A DNA stretch of 64,000 bases, from contig JAPLCQ010000071.1 in the NCBI GenBank assembly GCA_026392115.1, positions 1 through 64,000 on the forward strand, read 5' to 3'. This DNA is from Armatimonadota bacterium. GTDB lineage: Bacteria > Armatimonadota > Chthonomonadetes > Chthonomonadales > CAJBBX01. This document shows, piece after piece, positions 37,568 through 48,274 of this stretch (positions are counted from its first letter, which is position 1; every line of letters starts with the position of its first letter). The translations under genes and the position numbers were made by a program. The notes under the pieces are model-generated. The model had not been told where the DNA came from. It worked only from the letters and a program-made list of their open reading frames with translations, and searched no databases.

Positions 37568-39511
37568 ATGGGTCCGAAGGCGCCGCGTACGGCCTCGCCG
37601 CTTCGCGCGATCCTGGTCGGTGCGGCCCTGCTGCCGATCAACGCGTGGTGGCTCGTGCGCGTCGAGATGGCCTCCTCCGGCAGCGCCCGAGGCACCACCG
37701 CCAACGGCCCGTACCCCTCCAGCCTCTCGCTCTTCGCCAATGTGGTCTGCGCGCTGGCCCTCCTCACCTTCGCCAATGCCGCGGTCAAACGCTTCCGGCC
37801 GCGGCTGGCGCTGGCGCAGCCCGAGTTGCTGGTCATCTACGTGATGCTCACCATCGGCACGTGCCTGACAAGCATCGACTTCTTCGACGTCCTCGTTCCC
37901 ATGCTGGGCCACGCGGCCCGCTACGCCACCCCGGCCAACAACTGGGACAGCCTCTTCGTCTCCTCCATGCCGAAGTGGCTCCGCGTGGCCGATCCCGCCG
38001 CCGTGAAGGGCTGGTACGAGGGCTCGTCGAACCCATGGAGCTGGGCGATCCTGCGGGCCTGGCTGCCTCCGCTGGCCATCTGGGGCGCGGTGGCGTTCGC
38101 CCTGCTCGGCGTGATGCTCTGCCTCAACACGCTCCTGCGGGTGCAGTGGACGCAGAGCGAGCGGCTCAGCTACCCGGTCATCGAACTGCCGTTGGAGATG
38201 ACCGACGAGCGGACGCCCTTCTACCGCAGGCCCGCCATGTGGGCCGGGTTCGCCGTGGCGGGCGGCATCAGCCTGCTCAACGGCTGGTCGGTCCTGGCGC
38301 CCGGCGTGCCGTCCGTGCCCATCAAGGCCGTCGACATCGCGCCATGGTTCCCCAACCCGCCGTGGAACGCCATGGGATGGACGCCGCTGGCCTTCTATCC
38401 CTTCGCCATCGGCCTGGGCTTCCTGCTGCCGGCCGACATGCTCTTCTCAAGCTGGTTCTTTGCGCTGGCCTGGCGCGGCGAAAGGGTGCTCAGCGCCTTC
38501 TACGGCCTGCAGCAGACGCGCCCGAACTTCCCGTATGTGAACGAGCAGTCGTTCGGCGCCTACATGGCGGTGGCCGTGCTGGCCCTCTGGGGCGCCCGGA
38601 AGCACCTGGCCGGCATGGCCGTCGCCGCCTGGCATGGGAGGCGCGGCGAGGACGACCCCATGAGCCCAAGGGCCGCGCTGGCCGGGGCCGCGCTGGGCTT
38701 CGGCGCCCTCTGGGCCTTCTTCGCCGTCGCCGGGCTGCCGTTCTGGCTGGCGCCCGCGGCGCTGCTCATCTACATCGCCATCGCGGTGGCCTGCACGCGC
38801 ATGCGCGCCGAGCTGGGTCCGCCCGCCCACGACCTGCACAACGGCGGACCCGACGCCATCCTCACGGCCTGCCTCGGAACGCGCATGTTCTCCCCGCAGG
38901 CCATGGCCGCCCTCACCTGGTTCTACTGGTTCAACCGCGCCTACCGCAGCATCGCCATGCCCTACCAGATGGAGGCCTTCAAGATGGCCGAGCGGCGCGG
39001 GGTGGCCATGCGATGGATGGCAGCCGCGCTGGTGGTGGCCGCCGTCGTGGGGATCGCCTCGGGTCTGGCCATGCTCTACGCCATGCCCTTCCGGCTGGGC
39101 GCCGAGGCGCGGATGGCGTCGCATGTGACCTACTTCGGCTGGGAGGCCTACAACCGGCTCGCGGGCTGGGTGGCTAGTCCGCGCGACACGGATGTGCCCG
39201 CCGTAGGCGCCATCGGCGTGGGCGCGGTCCTCACGCTGCTGCTTCAGGCGGGCCGCATGCGGTTCGGTTGGTGGCCCTTCCACCCCCTGGGCTTCGCCAT
39301 CAGCGGCAGCTTCTCCATGAGCACGCTCTGGCTGCCCATGGCCATCGCCTGGGTCTGCAAGGTGAGCGTCATGCGGTACGGCGGGCTACGGCTCTACCGC
39401 TCCGCCATGCCCTTCTTCCTGGGGCTCATGCTGGGCGACTACGCCTTCGGCTGCGCGTGGCCCATGGTGGGCTGGCTGCTGGACGCGAACACCTACAGCT
39501 ACTACTTCTGA
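37568..39511 (+). CDS. DUF6785/DUF6784-like multi-spanning membrane protein
   Basis: The protein has 647 residues with a dozen or more hydrophobic spans. Segments such as INAWWLVRVEM near the start, YVMLTIGTCLTSIDFFDVLV near 95-115 and NTLLRVQWTQSERLSYPVIE near 185-205 are those of large membrane proteins I recall as DUF6785/DUF6784, frequent in Armatimonadota and Planctomycetota. They resemble oligopeptide-transporter-like permeases but have no proven function. ATG 37568 has GGAGGAG ten bases upstream. It follows the SLH gene by 44 bp, so it may end the murA-mreB transcript. A strong hairpin follows its stop. Confidence 0.72.
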   Translation: MGPKAPRTASPLRAILVGAALLPINAWWLVRVEMASSGSARGTTANGPYPSSLSLFANVVCALALLTFANAAVKRFRPRLALAQPELLVIYVMLTIGTCLTSIDFFDVLVPMLGHAARYATPANNWDSLFVSSMPKWLRVADPAAVKGWYEGSSNPWSWAILRAWLPPLAIWGAVAFALLGVMLCLNTLLRVQWTQSERLSYPVIELPLEMTDERTPFYRRPAMWAGFAVAGGISLLNGWSVLAPGVPSVPIKAVDIAPWFPNPPWNAMGWTPLAFYPFAIGLGFLLPADMLFSSWFFALAWRGERVLSAFYGLQQTRPNFPYVNEQSFGAYMAVAVLALWGARKHLAGMAVAAWHGRRGEDDPMSPRAALAGAALGFGALWAFFAVAGLPFWLAPAALLIYIAIAVACTRMRAELGPPAHDLHNGGPDAILTACLGTRMFSPQAMAALTWFYWFNRAYRSIAMPYQMEAFKMAERRGVAMRWMAAALVVAAVVGIASGLAMLYAMPFRLGAEARMASHVTYFGWEAYNRLAGWVASPRDTDVPAVGAIGVGAVLTLLLQAGRMRFGWWPFHPLGFAISGSFSMSTLWLPMAIAWVCKVSVMRYGGLRLYRSAMPFFLGLMLGDYAFGCAWPMVGWLLDANTYSYYF

Positions 39512-39512
39512 T

Positions 39513-39541
39513 CCCGCCGGCGGCGCAGGGCCGCCGGCGGG
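39513..39541. terminator. Bidirectional terminator hairpin between convergent genes
   Basis: A perfect 12-bp stem (CCCGCCGGCGGC with GCCGCCGGCGGG) around the loop GCAGG starts one base after the DUF6785-like stop codon and ends 10 bases before the end of ric. There is no flanking T run. Confidence 0.7.
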
Positions 39542-39551
39542 CAAGGACGCG

Positions 39552-40274
39552 CTACGCGGAGGCCAGCTGAGCCTCGCGGGCCGCGGCGCGGGGATGGAGG
39601 ATGCTGTTCTCCTTGTGGATGTGCAGGTGCAGGTCCTGCTCCAGTTGCGCCAGCGCATCCATCAGGGCGCGGTAGGTGTTGCAGACGTCGTCCGGCGTGC
39701 CGTAGCCGTCGGTCAGCTCGCGCAGGCGGGCCAGCACGGCGCCGGCATTGTCGTGCTCATGCTCCATGACGGCGATGGGGTTCTTCACCGAGCCGCAGTG
39801 GAGGCACGGCATCTCGGTGGCGATCTCCAGCGTGCGGATCATGGGGAAGAGGATGACCTCCTCCTTCTGGAGGTGCCCCTCCAACTCCGCGCGTAGCGCC
39901 TGGAACAGCTCGGCCACTTCGATGATGTTGGGGTGAGCCGCGCCGTGGGCCGCCGCGGTCTTCGTCGCGAGGGCGCCGATCCGGGGCAACTCGGACTTCA
40001 GATAGGTATGGTGCGTCGCCTCGATGTGGGCCATGAGCTGCGACAGCGATGCCGACGCCCAATCGGCCTCGTCGGCTCCGCGGGGCTCGGCGTCCACGGT
40101 CGCCAGCTTGTCCAGCACGGCCTGGAGATCGGCGCCGGCCTTCAGGCATGCCTCGCTCAGCGCGTCGGCGCCGTTGCAGCAGTAGTCCACGCCGCTCTGC
40201 TCGAAGACGCGGGCGCGGGCGGGGCGCTCGGTGACCAGATCGCCGACGGTAACGTTTGCGGTGTTGTCTGCCAT
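39552..40274 (-). CDS. ric: Iron-sulfur cluster repair di-iron protein (RIC/ScdA/YtfE)
   Basis: The protein has 240 residues. Residues 7-60 form the ScdA N-domain with the CCNG signature in GVDYCCNGADAL. The hemerythrin-like rest carries the di-iron ligands in HIEATHHTYLKSE, GHLQKEEVILFPM, EHEHDNAG and LHIHKENSILHP, mostly H-x3-E pairs. RIC proteins repair Fe-S clusters damaged by nitric oxide or oxidants in the cytoplasm, so this gene suggests nitrosative stress. GGAGG lies nine bases before ATG 40274. A TATACT promoter with a palindrome sits upstream. It is convergent with the DUF6785-like gene and not part of an operon. Confidence 0.93.
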   Translation of the reverse strand: MADNTANVTVGDLVTERPARARVFEQSGVDYCCNGADALSEACLKAGADLQAVLDKLATVDAEPRGADEADWASASLSQLMAHIEATHHTYLKSELPRIGALATKTAAAHGAAHPNIIEVAELFQALRAELEGHLQKEEVILFPMIRTLEIATEMPCLHCGSVKNPIAVMEHEHDNAGAVLARLRELTDGYGTPDDVCNTYRALMDALAQLEQDLHLHIHKENSILHPRAAAREAQLASA

Positions 40275-40333
40275 GTTGGTTCCCTCCGGTTGAGCGCCGC
40301 CGGGCAGGCCCGGCCTTCCAACGCTCGACTACA

Positions 40334-40356
40334 CGATAAGTATATCCGATTATCGG
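40334..40356 (-). promoter_or_regulatory. ric promoter with operator-like palindrome
   Basis: The -10 box TATACT (minus strand, 40339-40344) lies about 65 bases before ric. The perfect 11-bp palindrome CCGATTATCGG (40346-40356) sits just upstream of it, in the -10/-35 spacer, and a CGATAA/TTATCG inverted repeat (40334-40339 and 40350-40355) brackets it. A repressor bound here would block the polymerase. Confidence 0.55.
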
Positions 40357-40467
40357 CCTGTACGGTTCCCGTCGGGCGTGGATTTCGCCGCGATCGCGCG
40401 CACACGGACCACCGATAGGCCATGATGCTATGAGCGATGAGCGCAACCCGCCCCGCGGGAGGCCCGT

Positions 40468-41406
40468 TTGAGAAGACGCGCACAACCGACCACGGAACTG
40501 ACCCAGCGCAGATGCGCCCGGCTGTTGCGGCGCCTCGGCAGCCGCCGCGCCGAACTGCGCGCCAAGGCCGCCGAAGAGCTCGCCGCCGCAGGCGACGCGG
40601 CCTGGCCCATGCTGGCCGCGCTGGTGCGCCGACAGGCCGACAACCGCCTGCTGCTCCTCATACTCCTGGGTGTCCTGTTGGCGTGCGTGGTGGGCGCGAC
40701 GCTGGGCCAGGGCCTCATCGGGATCACCGGGCCCTTCCTTTACGGCCTCAACAGCTCGGCGGCGGCCGTCACAGGCATTGTCGCCGCGGTCGTACTGGGG
40801 ATGCTCATCGTCTCGGGCCTCGTGGGCCTGGTCTACCTCGGCCAGCGCCGGGGCGTACAGCGAACGGCGGAAGCGGCGGCCTCGGTGGGCGGCTCCCACG
40901 CGCTGGGCTTCCTGCTGGACAGCGGCGCCGGCGGGTCGTGCCTGGCCGACTGCCTGGAGGAGGGCGGGCGGGACGCGTACGGCCGGCTGGACTTCGACCA
41001 GCTCCGGTCGCTGCGCGGAATGCTGGCCGGCTCCGGAGACGGTTCGGTGGTACGCGCCGCGCTGGGCTTCTTCGAGCGCTACGGTGGTCCGGAAGACCTG
41101 CCCGCGGTCAGGTCGCTCCTCCGCATGGGCAAGGGCCTCTACGCGCCGCGCCGGGTCGGCTCCGGCGTCAGGGCCGCGGCCGAGAGGGCCATCCAGGCGA
41201 TGCAGGAGCGCGCCATGGCCGCCGGACGGCACCGCCACCTGCTCCGCGCGGCCGAGGCGCCGGGATCGCCCGCCGAGACCCTGGTGCGTCCGGCGCACTC
41301 CGTAGGCGGCAATGAAGAACTCCTGCTCCGCCCCGCCCCGGTGGAGGCCCCGGAAGCCGCTCCCGCGGAGCAGCCCGAGGGTGAGATCGCCGCGCGGCAG
41401 GTATAA
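40468..41406 (+). CDS. Membrane protein with HEAT-like helical ends, unknown function
   Basis: The protein has 312 residues and I do not recognise the family. Residues 10-55 are an alanine/arginine-rich helical pair resembling a HEAT repeat (RAKAAEELAAAGDAAWPMLAAL). Two membrane spans follow (about 60-82 and 95-125). The C-half has more helical repeats (VRAALGFFERYGGPEDLPAVRSLLRMG) and ends in a disordered Pro/Ala/Glu tail. The topology puts both ends on the same side of the membrane, likely inside. The start is TTG 40468 with GGGAGG five bases upstream. It precedes the acyl-CoA synthetase by 30 bp, but a TATAAT box in its last codons may give that gene its own promoter. Confidence 0.6.
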   Translation: MRRRAQPTTELTQRRCARLLRRLGSRRAELRAKAAEELAAAGDAAWPMLAALVRRQADNRLLLLILLGVLLACVVGATLGQGLIGITGPFLYGLNSSAAAVTGIVAAVVLGMLIVSGLVGLVYLGQRRGVQRTAEAAASVGGSHALGFLLDSGAGGSCLADCLEEGGRDAYGRLDFDQLRSLRGMLAGSGDGSVVRAALGFFERYGGPEDLPAVRSLLRMGKGLYAPRRVGSGVRAAAERAIQAMQERAMAAGRHRHLLRAAEAPGSPAETLVRPAHSVGGNEELLLRPAPVEAPEAAPAEQPEGEIAARQV

Positions 41407-41407
41407 T
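41402..41407 (+). promoter_or_regulatory. Consensus -10 box (TATAAT) before the acyl-CoA synthetase
   Basis: TATAAT overlaps the stop codon of the HEAT-like gene, 29 bases before the synthetase ATG. In DNA this GC-rich a perfect TATAAT is unlikely by chance. The -35 is weak. Confidence 0.45.
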
Positions 41408-41436
41408 CCCTCGCCCAAATCCCACTTGCACCGGGG

Positions 41437-43101
<1,665 letters not shown>

Positions 43102-43147
43102 TGCCCACCTCGCGCAGACGCCCGGCCGCTGCGGCTGGAGCCCCCGG

Positions 43148-46100
43148 ATGAAGCTCAAGCGGCTGAACCTGGCGGGCTTCAAGACCTTCGCCGACAAGAC
43201 GGAGATCGAGTTCGGCGACGGCATGACCGCCGTGGTGGGCCACAACGGCTGCGGCAAGAGCAACGTGGCCGACGCCCTGCTCTGGGTCATGGGCGAGCAG
43301 AACCCGCGCCTGCTCCGCGGCGCCGAGGGCCGCGACGTCATCTTCAGCGGCACCGATAAGCGGCGACAGCTCGGCATGGCCGAGGTCCGCCTCACGGTGG
43401 ACAACGAGGACCGCTCCCTGCCCGTGGAATACAGCGAGGTCACCGTCACCCGGCGGGTCTACCGGTCGGGCGAGTCCTACTTCGCCATCAACAACACGGC
43501 CTGCCGCCTGAAGGACATCGTCGAGCTCTTCCTCGACACCGGCGTGGGCAAGGGCGCCTACTCCTTCGTCACGCAGACCGAGATCGACGCCGTCCTCTCG
43601 GCCAAGGCCGAGGACCGCCGCGAGCTCTTCGAGGAAGCCGCCGGCATCAAGAAGTACCGGATGAAGAAGCGCGAGGCCGTGCGCAAGCTGGAGCAGGCCG
43701 AAGGCCACCTCACCCGCGTGCGCGACATCATCCACGAACTGGAGCAGCAGCGCGAACCCCTGTGCCGGCAGGCCGAGCAGGCCCGACGCTATCTGGAGCT
43801 GACGGCGCGGCTGCAGCAGATTGAGATCGACCTCCTGGTGGCCGAGGCGCAGAAGGCCGACTATGAGCTCTACGCCGCCTCCCGCGACCGCGAGCTGGCC
43901 ACGGGCGCCATCGACGCGCTGAGCCAGGAGATCACCGAAGGCGAGACCGAGGCCGACCTCCTCCGTGCCGAACTCGCCGCGGCCGACGCCTCGCTGGAAG
44001 AGGCCGCCGCCGAAAGGGCGCGCCGCCGCTCCGCCGTGGAGCGCGCCGAGAGCCGCCTGCAGGTGGCGATCGAGCGCGGCAAGGGCGCGGAGCAGAGCGC
44101 CGAGGCGCTGGACGGCGAGCTGAAAGAGCTGGCGGGCCGCATCGCCGGGCTGGTGCGCGAAGAGGAGCAGCTCAACCAGGCATCAGAGAAGGCGCAGACC
44201 GCCGAGACCGAGAAGCGCCAGGCCCTCCACACCGCACGCGGCCGCCTGGCCGAGCTTGAGAAGGCGCTGGCGGCCGCCAACCGCCTGGGCCAGGACCGGC
44301 AGGGCGCCATCCGACGGCTCTCCGAGGAGCGGTCCAAGCGCGAGAACGCGCTTGCGGCCTGCACCGGCCGCCTGCAGGAGACCGAGGACCGCCTGGTTCG
44401 GCTGCAGGCCGAGCGCGAAGCCCTGGAAGCCCGCGCCGCAGAGGCCGCGAGCCGGCTCCAGACGGCCGGGCAGGCCGCCGAAAGCCTGACGCAGGCCCGG
44501 ACCGCCGCCGACCAGGCCAGGACAGCGGCCGCCGCCGACCGCCGCGCCCAGCAGGACGTCCACGCCCAGTCGCGGCTGGCGCTGGACGCCGCGCGCCGCA
44601 AGCTCGCCGAGCGCGAGAGCCGCCTGGCCACGCTGCGCGAGTTGCAGCAGTCCGGGGAAGGCTTCTATCAAGGCGTCCGCGCCCTCCTCACCGCCGTGCG
44701 CAAGGGAGCCCTGAAGGGCGCCTACACGCCCGTGGTCGACCTCTTCAGCGTTCCCGAGGAGCTCCGCGTGGCCGTGGAGGTGGCCCTGGGCGGCAGCGCG
44801 CAGGATGTGGTCTGCGAGACCGAGCGCGAGGCCCGCGACGCCATCGAGTGGCTCAAGCGAGAGCGCGCCGGGCGCGCAACGTTCCTGGCGCTGCCCATGC
44901 TCCGGCCGTCGGCTCCGCTGGAGGTCCGCGACCGCCCCGCCGGGTTCCTCGGCGTGGCTGCGGAGCTGGTCGGCTTCGAGCCGAAGCACGACCCCGTGGC
45001 GCGGCTCCTGCTGGGCCGGGTGGCGGTCTTTGAGAGCATGGAGAGCGCCATCGCGGCCTCGCGGCGCATGCAGGGCTGGAGCCGCATCGTCACGCTGGAG
45101 GGTGAGCTGATCACGCCGGGCGGCGCCATGACGGGCGGCTCGCTGCAGGGCCGCGGGGCGCACCTGGTGGGCCGCAAGGGCGAGATCGACGACCTGAGCA
45201 GCGCCATACCGGGCATCCGCGCCGAGGCCGAGGCAGCCGCCAACAGCATCGACGCCTGCGCCTCCCGCGTCGCCGCCGCCGAGCGTGCCCTGGATGCCGC
45301 CAGCGTGGCCCATTCGCAGGCCCAGGCTCAACTGGCGGCCGCCGAGAGCGATGTCCGGTCCGCCGAACGCGACGACACGCGGGTGCGCGCCGAGCTGGCC
45401 GACTTCGGCGCCGAGGTGACGCGCCTGACCAACGCCCGGCAGACCCTCGCCCGCGAGGCCGACGAATGGACCGCCGCGCTGGCCGCCCACCGGGAACAGG
45501 ACACCAACCTGGACGACGCCCTGGGCGCGGCTCAGGCCGAGGCCCAGCGGCTCGCCTCCGAGCGCGACGCGGCCCGATCGGACTCCGTGGGGCTGGAAGT
45601 CGAGGTCGGCCGCACCGCCGAGAAGCGGTCGGGGCTGCGCCGTTCGCTGGCCGCCGCCCAGGAGAGCCTCCGCCAGGCCCGCGCGAGTCAGGCGGCCAAG
45701 CAGACCGCCCGGGAGATGGCCGGTGGCCGGTACGCCTCCTCGGAAGAGGAGCAGCGGGCGATCACGATCGAGCGCGAAGAGGCCCGGCGCCTCGGCGCCG
45801 ACGCCGACGCCGCCTGGGAAGCCGCACGTTCGAACCGAGCCGGGCTTGCGCAGCGGAGCGCCGAAGCCGGCTCCGCCCTCCGCGCCGCCACGGCCAAGCG
45901 CGAGGAGCTACGTCGGGACCTGCACGACGCCGAGCTCCGCTTCGCGCGCATGGAGGTACGCCTGGCGCAGACCTCCGAGCGGCTGATGGAGGAGTACGGC
46001 ATCGAGATCAAGGACGCCCTGGCGCGACCCGATCCCGGCCCCATGGAGCGCAACATCGTCAACGAGGTCGCTCGCCTCCGCCGCGAGGTGCGATCCATGG

Positions 46101-46735
46101 GCCAGGTCAACACCGGCGCCGTGGAGGAGTACGACCGTCTCTCCGAGCGGTGCGCGTTCCTGGTGGAGCAGCGGAGCGACCTGCAGAAGGCCCGCGAGTC
46201 GCTGCTGGGCACCATCACCGAGATCGACGACAGCACGCGGGGCGTCTTCATGGAGACCTTCGAGGCCGTCACAACCGAGTTCGCACTCCTCTTCGAGCGG
46301 CTCTTTGGCGGCGGCTCCACTCGGCTCACGCTCTCCAACCCGGACGACGTGCTGGAGACGGGCATCGAGGTCTTCGCCCAGCCGCCCGGCAAGAAGCCGC
46401 AGCACCTCTCGCTGCTCAGCGGCGGCGAACGGGCGCTCACGGCGGCGGCGCTGCTGTTCGCTTTCATGGCCGTTCGCCCAAGCCCGTTCGTGGTGCTGGA
46501 CGAGGTGGACGCGCCGCTGGACGGTCCCAATGTGGAGAAGTTCGTGAAGCTGGTGGCCGACTTCAGCGACCGCACGCAGTTCTTGGTCATCACGCACAAC
46601 CCGGTGACCATGGAGCACGCGCCGCGCTGGTACGGGGTCACCATGCAGGAGGCCGGCGTCAGCCGCGTGCTCTCCTATCGGGTACCGGCGAACACGCTGG
46701 AGAGCGAACCGGAGGAGCCCATCCTCCCGGCGTGA
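43148..46735 (+). CDS. smc: Chromosome partition protein SMC
   Basis: The protein has 1195 residues, the usual SMC size. Walker A is GHNGCGKS (31-38). A long coiled coil follows (about 170-500), then the hinge (about 507-680) with GVRALLTAVRKGALKG and later TPGGAMTGGSLQGRG, a second coiled coil (about 690-990), the ABC signature LSGGERALTAAALLFAF (about 1087) and Walker B/D-loop VVLDEVDAPLDGPNVEKF (about 1113). SMC dimers with ScpA and ScpB compact and separate chromosomes. The scp genes are not in the window. It starts 46 bp after the synthetase gene. Confidence 0.97.
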   Translation: MKLKRLNLAGFKTFADKTEIEFGDGMTAVVGHNGCGKSNVADALLWVMGEQNPRLLRGAEGRDVIFSGTDKRRQLGMAEVRLTVDNEDRSLPVEYSEVTVTRRVYRSGESYFAINNTACRLKDIVELFLDTGVGKGAYSFVTQTEIDAVLSAKAEDRRELFEEAAGIKKYRMKKREAVRKLEQAEGHLTRVRDIIHELEQQREPLCRQAEQARRYLELTARLQQIEIDLLVAEAQKADYELYAASRDRELATGAIDALSQEITEGETEADLLRAELAAADASLEEAAAERARRRSAVERAESRLQVAIERGKGAEQSAEALDGELKELAGRIAGLVREEEQLNQASEKAQTAETEKRQALHTARGRLAELEKALAAANRLGQDRQGAIRRLSEERSKRENALAACTGRLQETEDRLVRLQAEREALEARAAEAASRLQTAGQAAESLTQARTAADQARTAAAADRRAQQDVHAQSRLALDAARRKLAERESRLATLRELQQSGEGFYQGVRALLTAVRKGALKGAYTPVVDLFSVPEELRVAVEVALGGSAQDVVCETEREARDAIEWLKRERAGRATFLALPMLRPSAPLEVRDRPAGFLGVAAELVGFEPKHDPVARLLLGRVAVFESMESAIAASRRMQGWSRIVTLEGELITPGGAMTGGSLQGRGAHLVGRKGEIDDLSSAIPGIRAEAEAAANSIDACASRVAAAERALDAASVAHSQAQAQLAAAESDVRSAERDDTRVRAELADFGAEVTRLTNARQTLAREADEWTAALAAHREQDTNLDDALGAAQAEAQRLASERDAARSDSVGLEVEVGRTAEKRSGLRRSLAAAQESLRQARASQAAKQTAREMAGGRYASSEEEQRAITIEREEARRLGADADAAWEAARSNRAGLAQRSAEAGSALRAATAKREELRRDLHDAELRFARMEVRLAQTSERLMEEYGIEIKDALARPDPGPMERNIVNEVARLRREVRSMGQVNTGAVEEYDRLSERCAFLVEQRSDLQKARESLLGTITEIDDSTRGVFMETFEAVTTEFALLFERLFGGGSTRLTLSNPDDVLETGIEVFAQPPGKKPQHLSLLSGGERALTAAALLFAFMAVRPSPFVVLDEVDAPLDGPNVEKFVKLVADFSDRTQFLVITHNPVTMEHAPRWYGVTMQEAGVSRVLSYRVPANTLESEPEEPILPA

Positions 46736-46763
46736 GGCCGGCAGGCGCCCAGGGCGAGATAGG

Positions 46764-46769
46764 TATACT
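46764..46769 (+). promoter_or_regulatory. -10 box (TATACT) before the glycosyltransferase
   Basis: TATACT sits 50 bases before the GT4 start in the 83-bp gap after smc, the same hexamer as before murA and ric. GGGAGG (46803-46808) is the ribosome site. Confidence 0.5.
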
Positions 46770-46818
46770 CTGACCCGCCGCGCAAGGCGGATCAGTAGGT
46801 GCGGGAGGTAGGCAGAAA

Positions 46819-48192
46819 ATGCGGGTTGTCCATATCGCCGCCGGGGCCGGAGCCATGTACTGCGGCGCGTGCAAGCGCGACGCCGGGCTCGCCCGAGGCC
46901 TGGCGGCCCTGGGGAACGACGTGGAGGTGGTTCCGATCTATACGCCCCTGCGGGTGGACGACATCGAGCCGCCGAACGTGGGCCGCGTCCGCATGGGCGG
47001 CGTCAACGTCTACCTGCAGCACAAGGTCCCCTTGCTCCGCCACACCCCCTCCTTCCTGGACTGGTTCTGGGACACGCCCGGAGTGCTGGCCGCGGCCGCC
47101 AGGTTCGCGGTGCGGACCAAGGCGGCCGACGTGGGCCCCATGGCCGTGCAGGTGCTGCGCGGCATGCGGGGCACCCAGCGCAAGGCCGTCAACGGCCTGA
47201 TCGCCTACCTGGAGACGCAGCCCAAGCCCGACGTGATCAGCCTGACCAACACGCTGCTCTCCGGCATGACGTCGGAAATCCATCGGCGCATGGACGTACC
47301 CGTGGTGGCGTCGGTGCAGGGCGAGGACGGCTTCGTCAAGCAGATGCGCGATCCCTACCGCGCACGCGCCGTCGAGGTGCTTCGAGCCAACGCCAAGGCG
47401 CTGGACCTGGTGCTGGCTCCGTGCGAGGCCTACATCGATCGGATGGAGACCTTCCTCGATGTGGAGCGGTCGCGCATGGCCCTGGTTCGGCCAGGCATCC
47501 ACGCCCCGGCCTATCGACGCCCCGCAGGCGCCCGACCCGACGGCCCGCCCGTCATCGGCTTCCTGGGCGCCGTCACCTACGTCAAGGGCCTGGACCTGGT
47601 GATCGAGGCCGCGGGCCGGCTCCGAGCCAAGGGGGCGCCCCCGTTCCGCGTCCTGGCAGCCGGATCGCTGGTGGACAAGCGTTACCTGAAGGCCGTTGAT
47701 CGCCGCGCCGCCAAGCTGCAGGTGAGTGGCGCGTACCAGTACTGCGGCGAGCTGGACTTCGCGCAGAAGGTGCAGATGCTGCGGACGTGCGACATCGTCT
47801 GCCTGCCCTCGCGCTCATGGGAGTGCCGCGGCATGGCCGGGTTGGAGGCCCTGGCGGCGGGCTGCCACCTGGTGGCGCCCGACACCGGCATCTTCCCGGA
47901 GCTGGCCGAGGTTACGGGCAACGTCACAACCTTCAAGACCGACGACTACCGCGCCCTCTCGGACGCCATCCGCCAGGCCGTCAAGAGCCTCCCCGAGCTC
48001 GGGGCGCGGGGCGCCTCGGCCGCGGATGCCGTGGCGCAGCGCTACAGCATCGAGGCCATGGCCGCCGACGCGCAGGCGGCCCTGATCAAGGCCCAGGAGC
48101 GCCACGTGGCGACCAGGGAAGTCCGCGAGAAGAGGCGTGCGGCCTCCGCAGCCGCCCGGGCGGAGGAAGAGAAGCGGGCCGACCAGCCGTAG
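46819..48192 (+). CDS. GT4-family glycosyltransferase
   Basis: The protein has 457 residues and a two-domain GT-B layout. The N-half has MRVVHIAAGAGAMYCGACKRD with a glycine-rich acceptor-side loop, then ALGNDVEVVPIYTPL. The C-half has IGFLGAVTYVKGLDLVIEAA (donor-side strand), YCGELDFAQKVQML, and CLPSRSWECRGMAGLEALAAGCHLVAPD, holding the usual E-x7-E-like nucleotide-sugar region (E before CRGMAG and E in GLEAL). It is probably cytoplasmic and transfers a sugar from a nucleotide donor; donor and acceptor are unknown. The last 40 residues are a charged helical tail. A large hairpin closes the transcript. Confidence 0.88.
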   Translation: MRVVHIAAGAGAMYCGACKRDAGLARGLAALGNDVEVVPIYTPLRVDDIEPPNVGRVRMGGVNVYLQHKVPLLRHTPSFLDWFWDTPGVLAAAARFAVRTKAADVGPMAVQVLRGMRGTQRKAVNGLIAYLETQPKPDVISLTNTLLSGMTSEIHRRMDVPVVASVQGEDGFVKQMRDPYRARAVEVLRANAKALDLVLAPCEAYIDRMETFLDVERSRMALVRPGIHAPAYRRPAGARPDGPPVIGFLGAVTYVKGLDLVIEAAGRLRAKGAPPFRVLAAGSLVDKRYLKAVDRRAAKLQVSGAYQYCGELDFAQKVQMLRTCDIVCLPSRSWECRGMAGLEALAAGCHLVAPDTGIFPELAEVTGNVTTFKTDDYRALSDAIRQAVKSLPELGARGASAADAVAQRYSIEAMAADAQAALIKAQERHVATREVREKRRAASAAARAEEEKRADQP

Positions 48193-48212
48193 GCAAGCGC
48201 CGCGAAGGTGCT

Positions 48213-48249
48213 GAGGGGCCGCTCCGCCGGGCAGGCGGGGCGGCCCCTC
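48213..48249. terminator. Bidirectional terminator hairpin, 16-bp stem
   Basis: GAGGGGCCGC pairs with GCGGCCCCTC, then a T-G wobble, then CCGCC with GGCGG around the loop GGGCA. It lies between the convergent GT4 and Gfo/Idh/MocA genes. No T run flanks it. Confidence 0.75.
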
Positions 48250-48274
48250 GCTGCTTGTCAGTCGCGGCGCGTCC

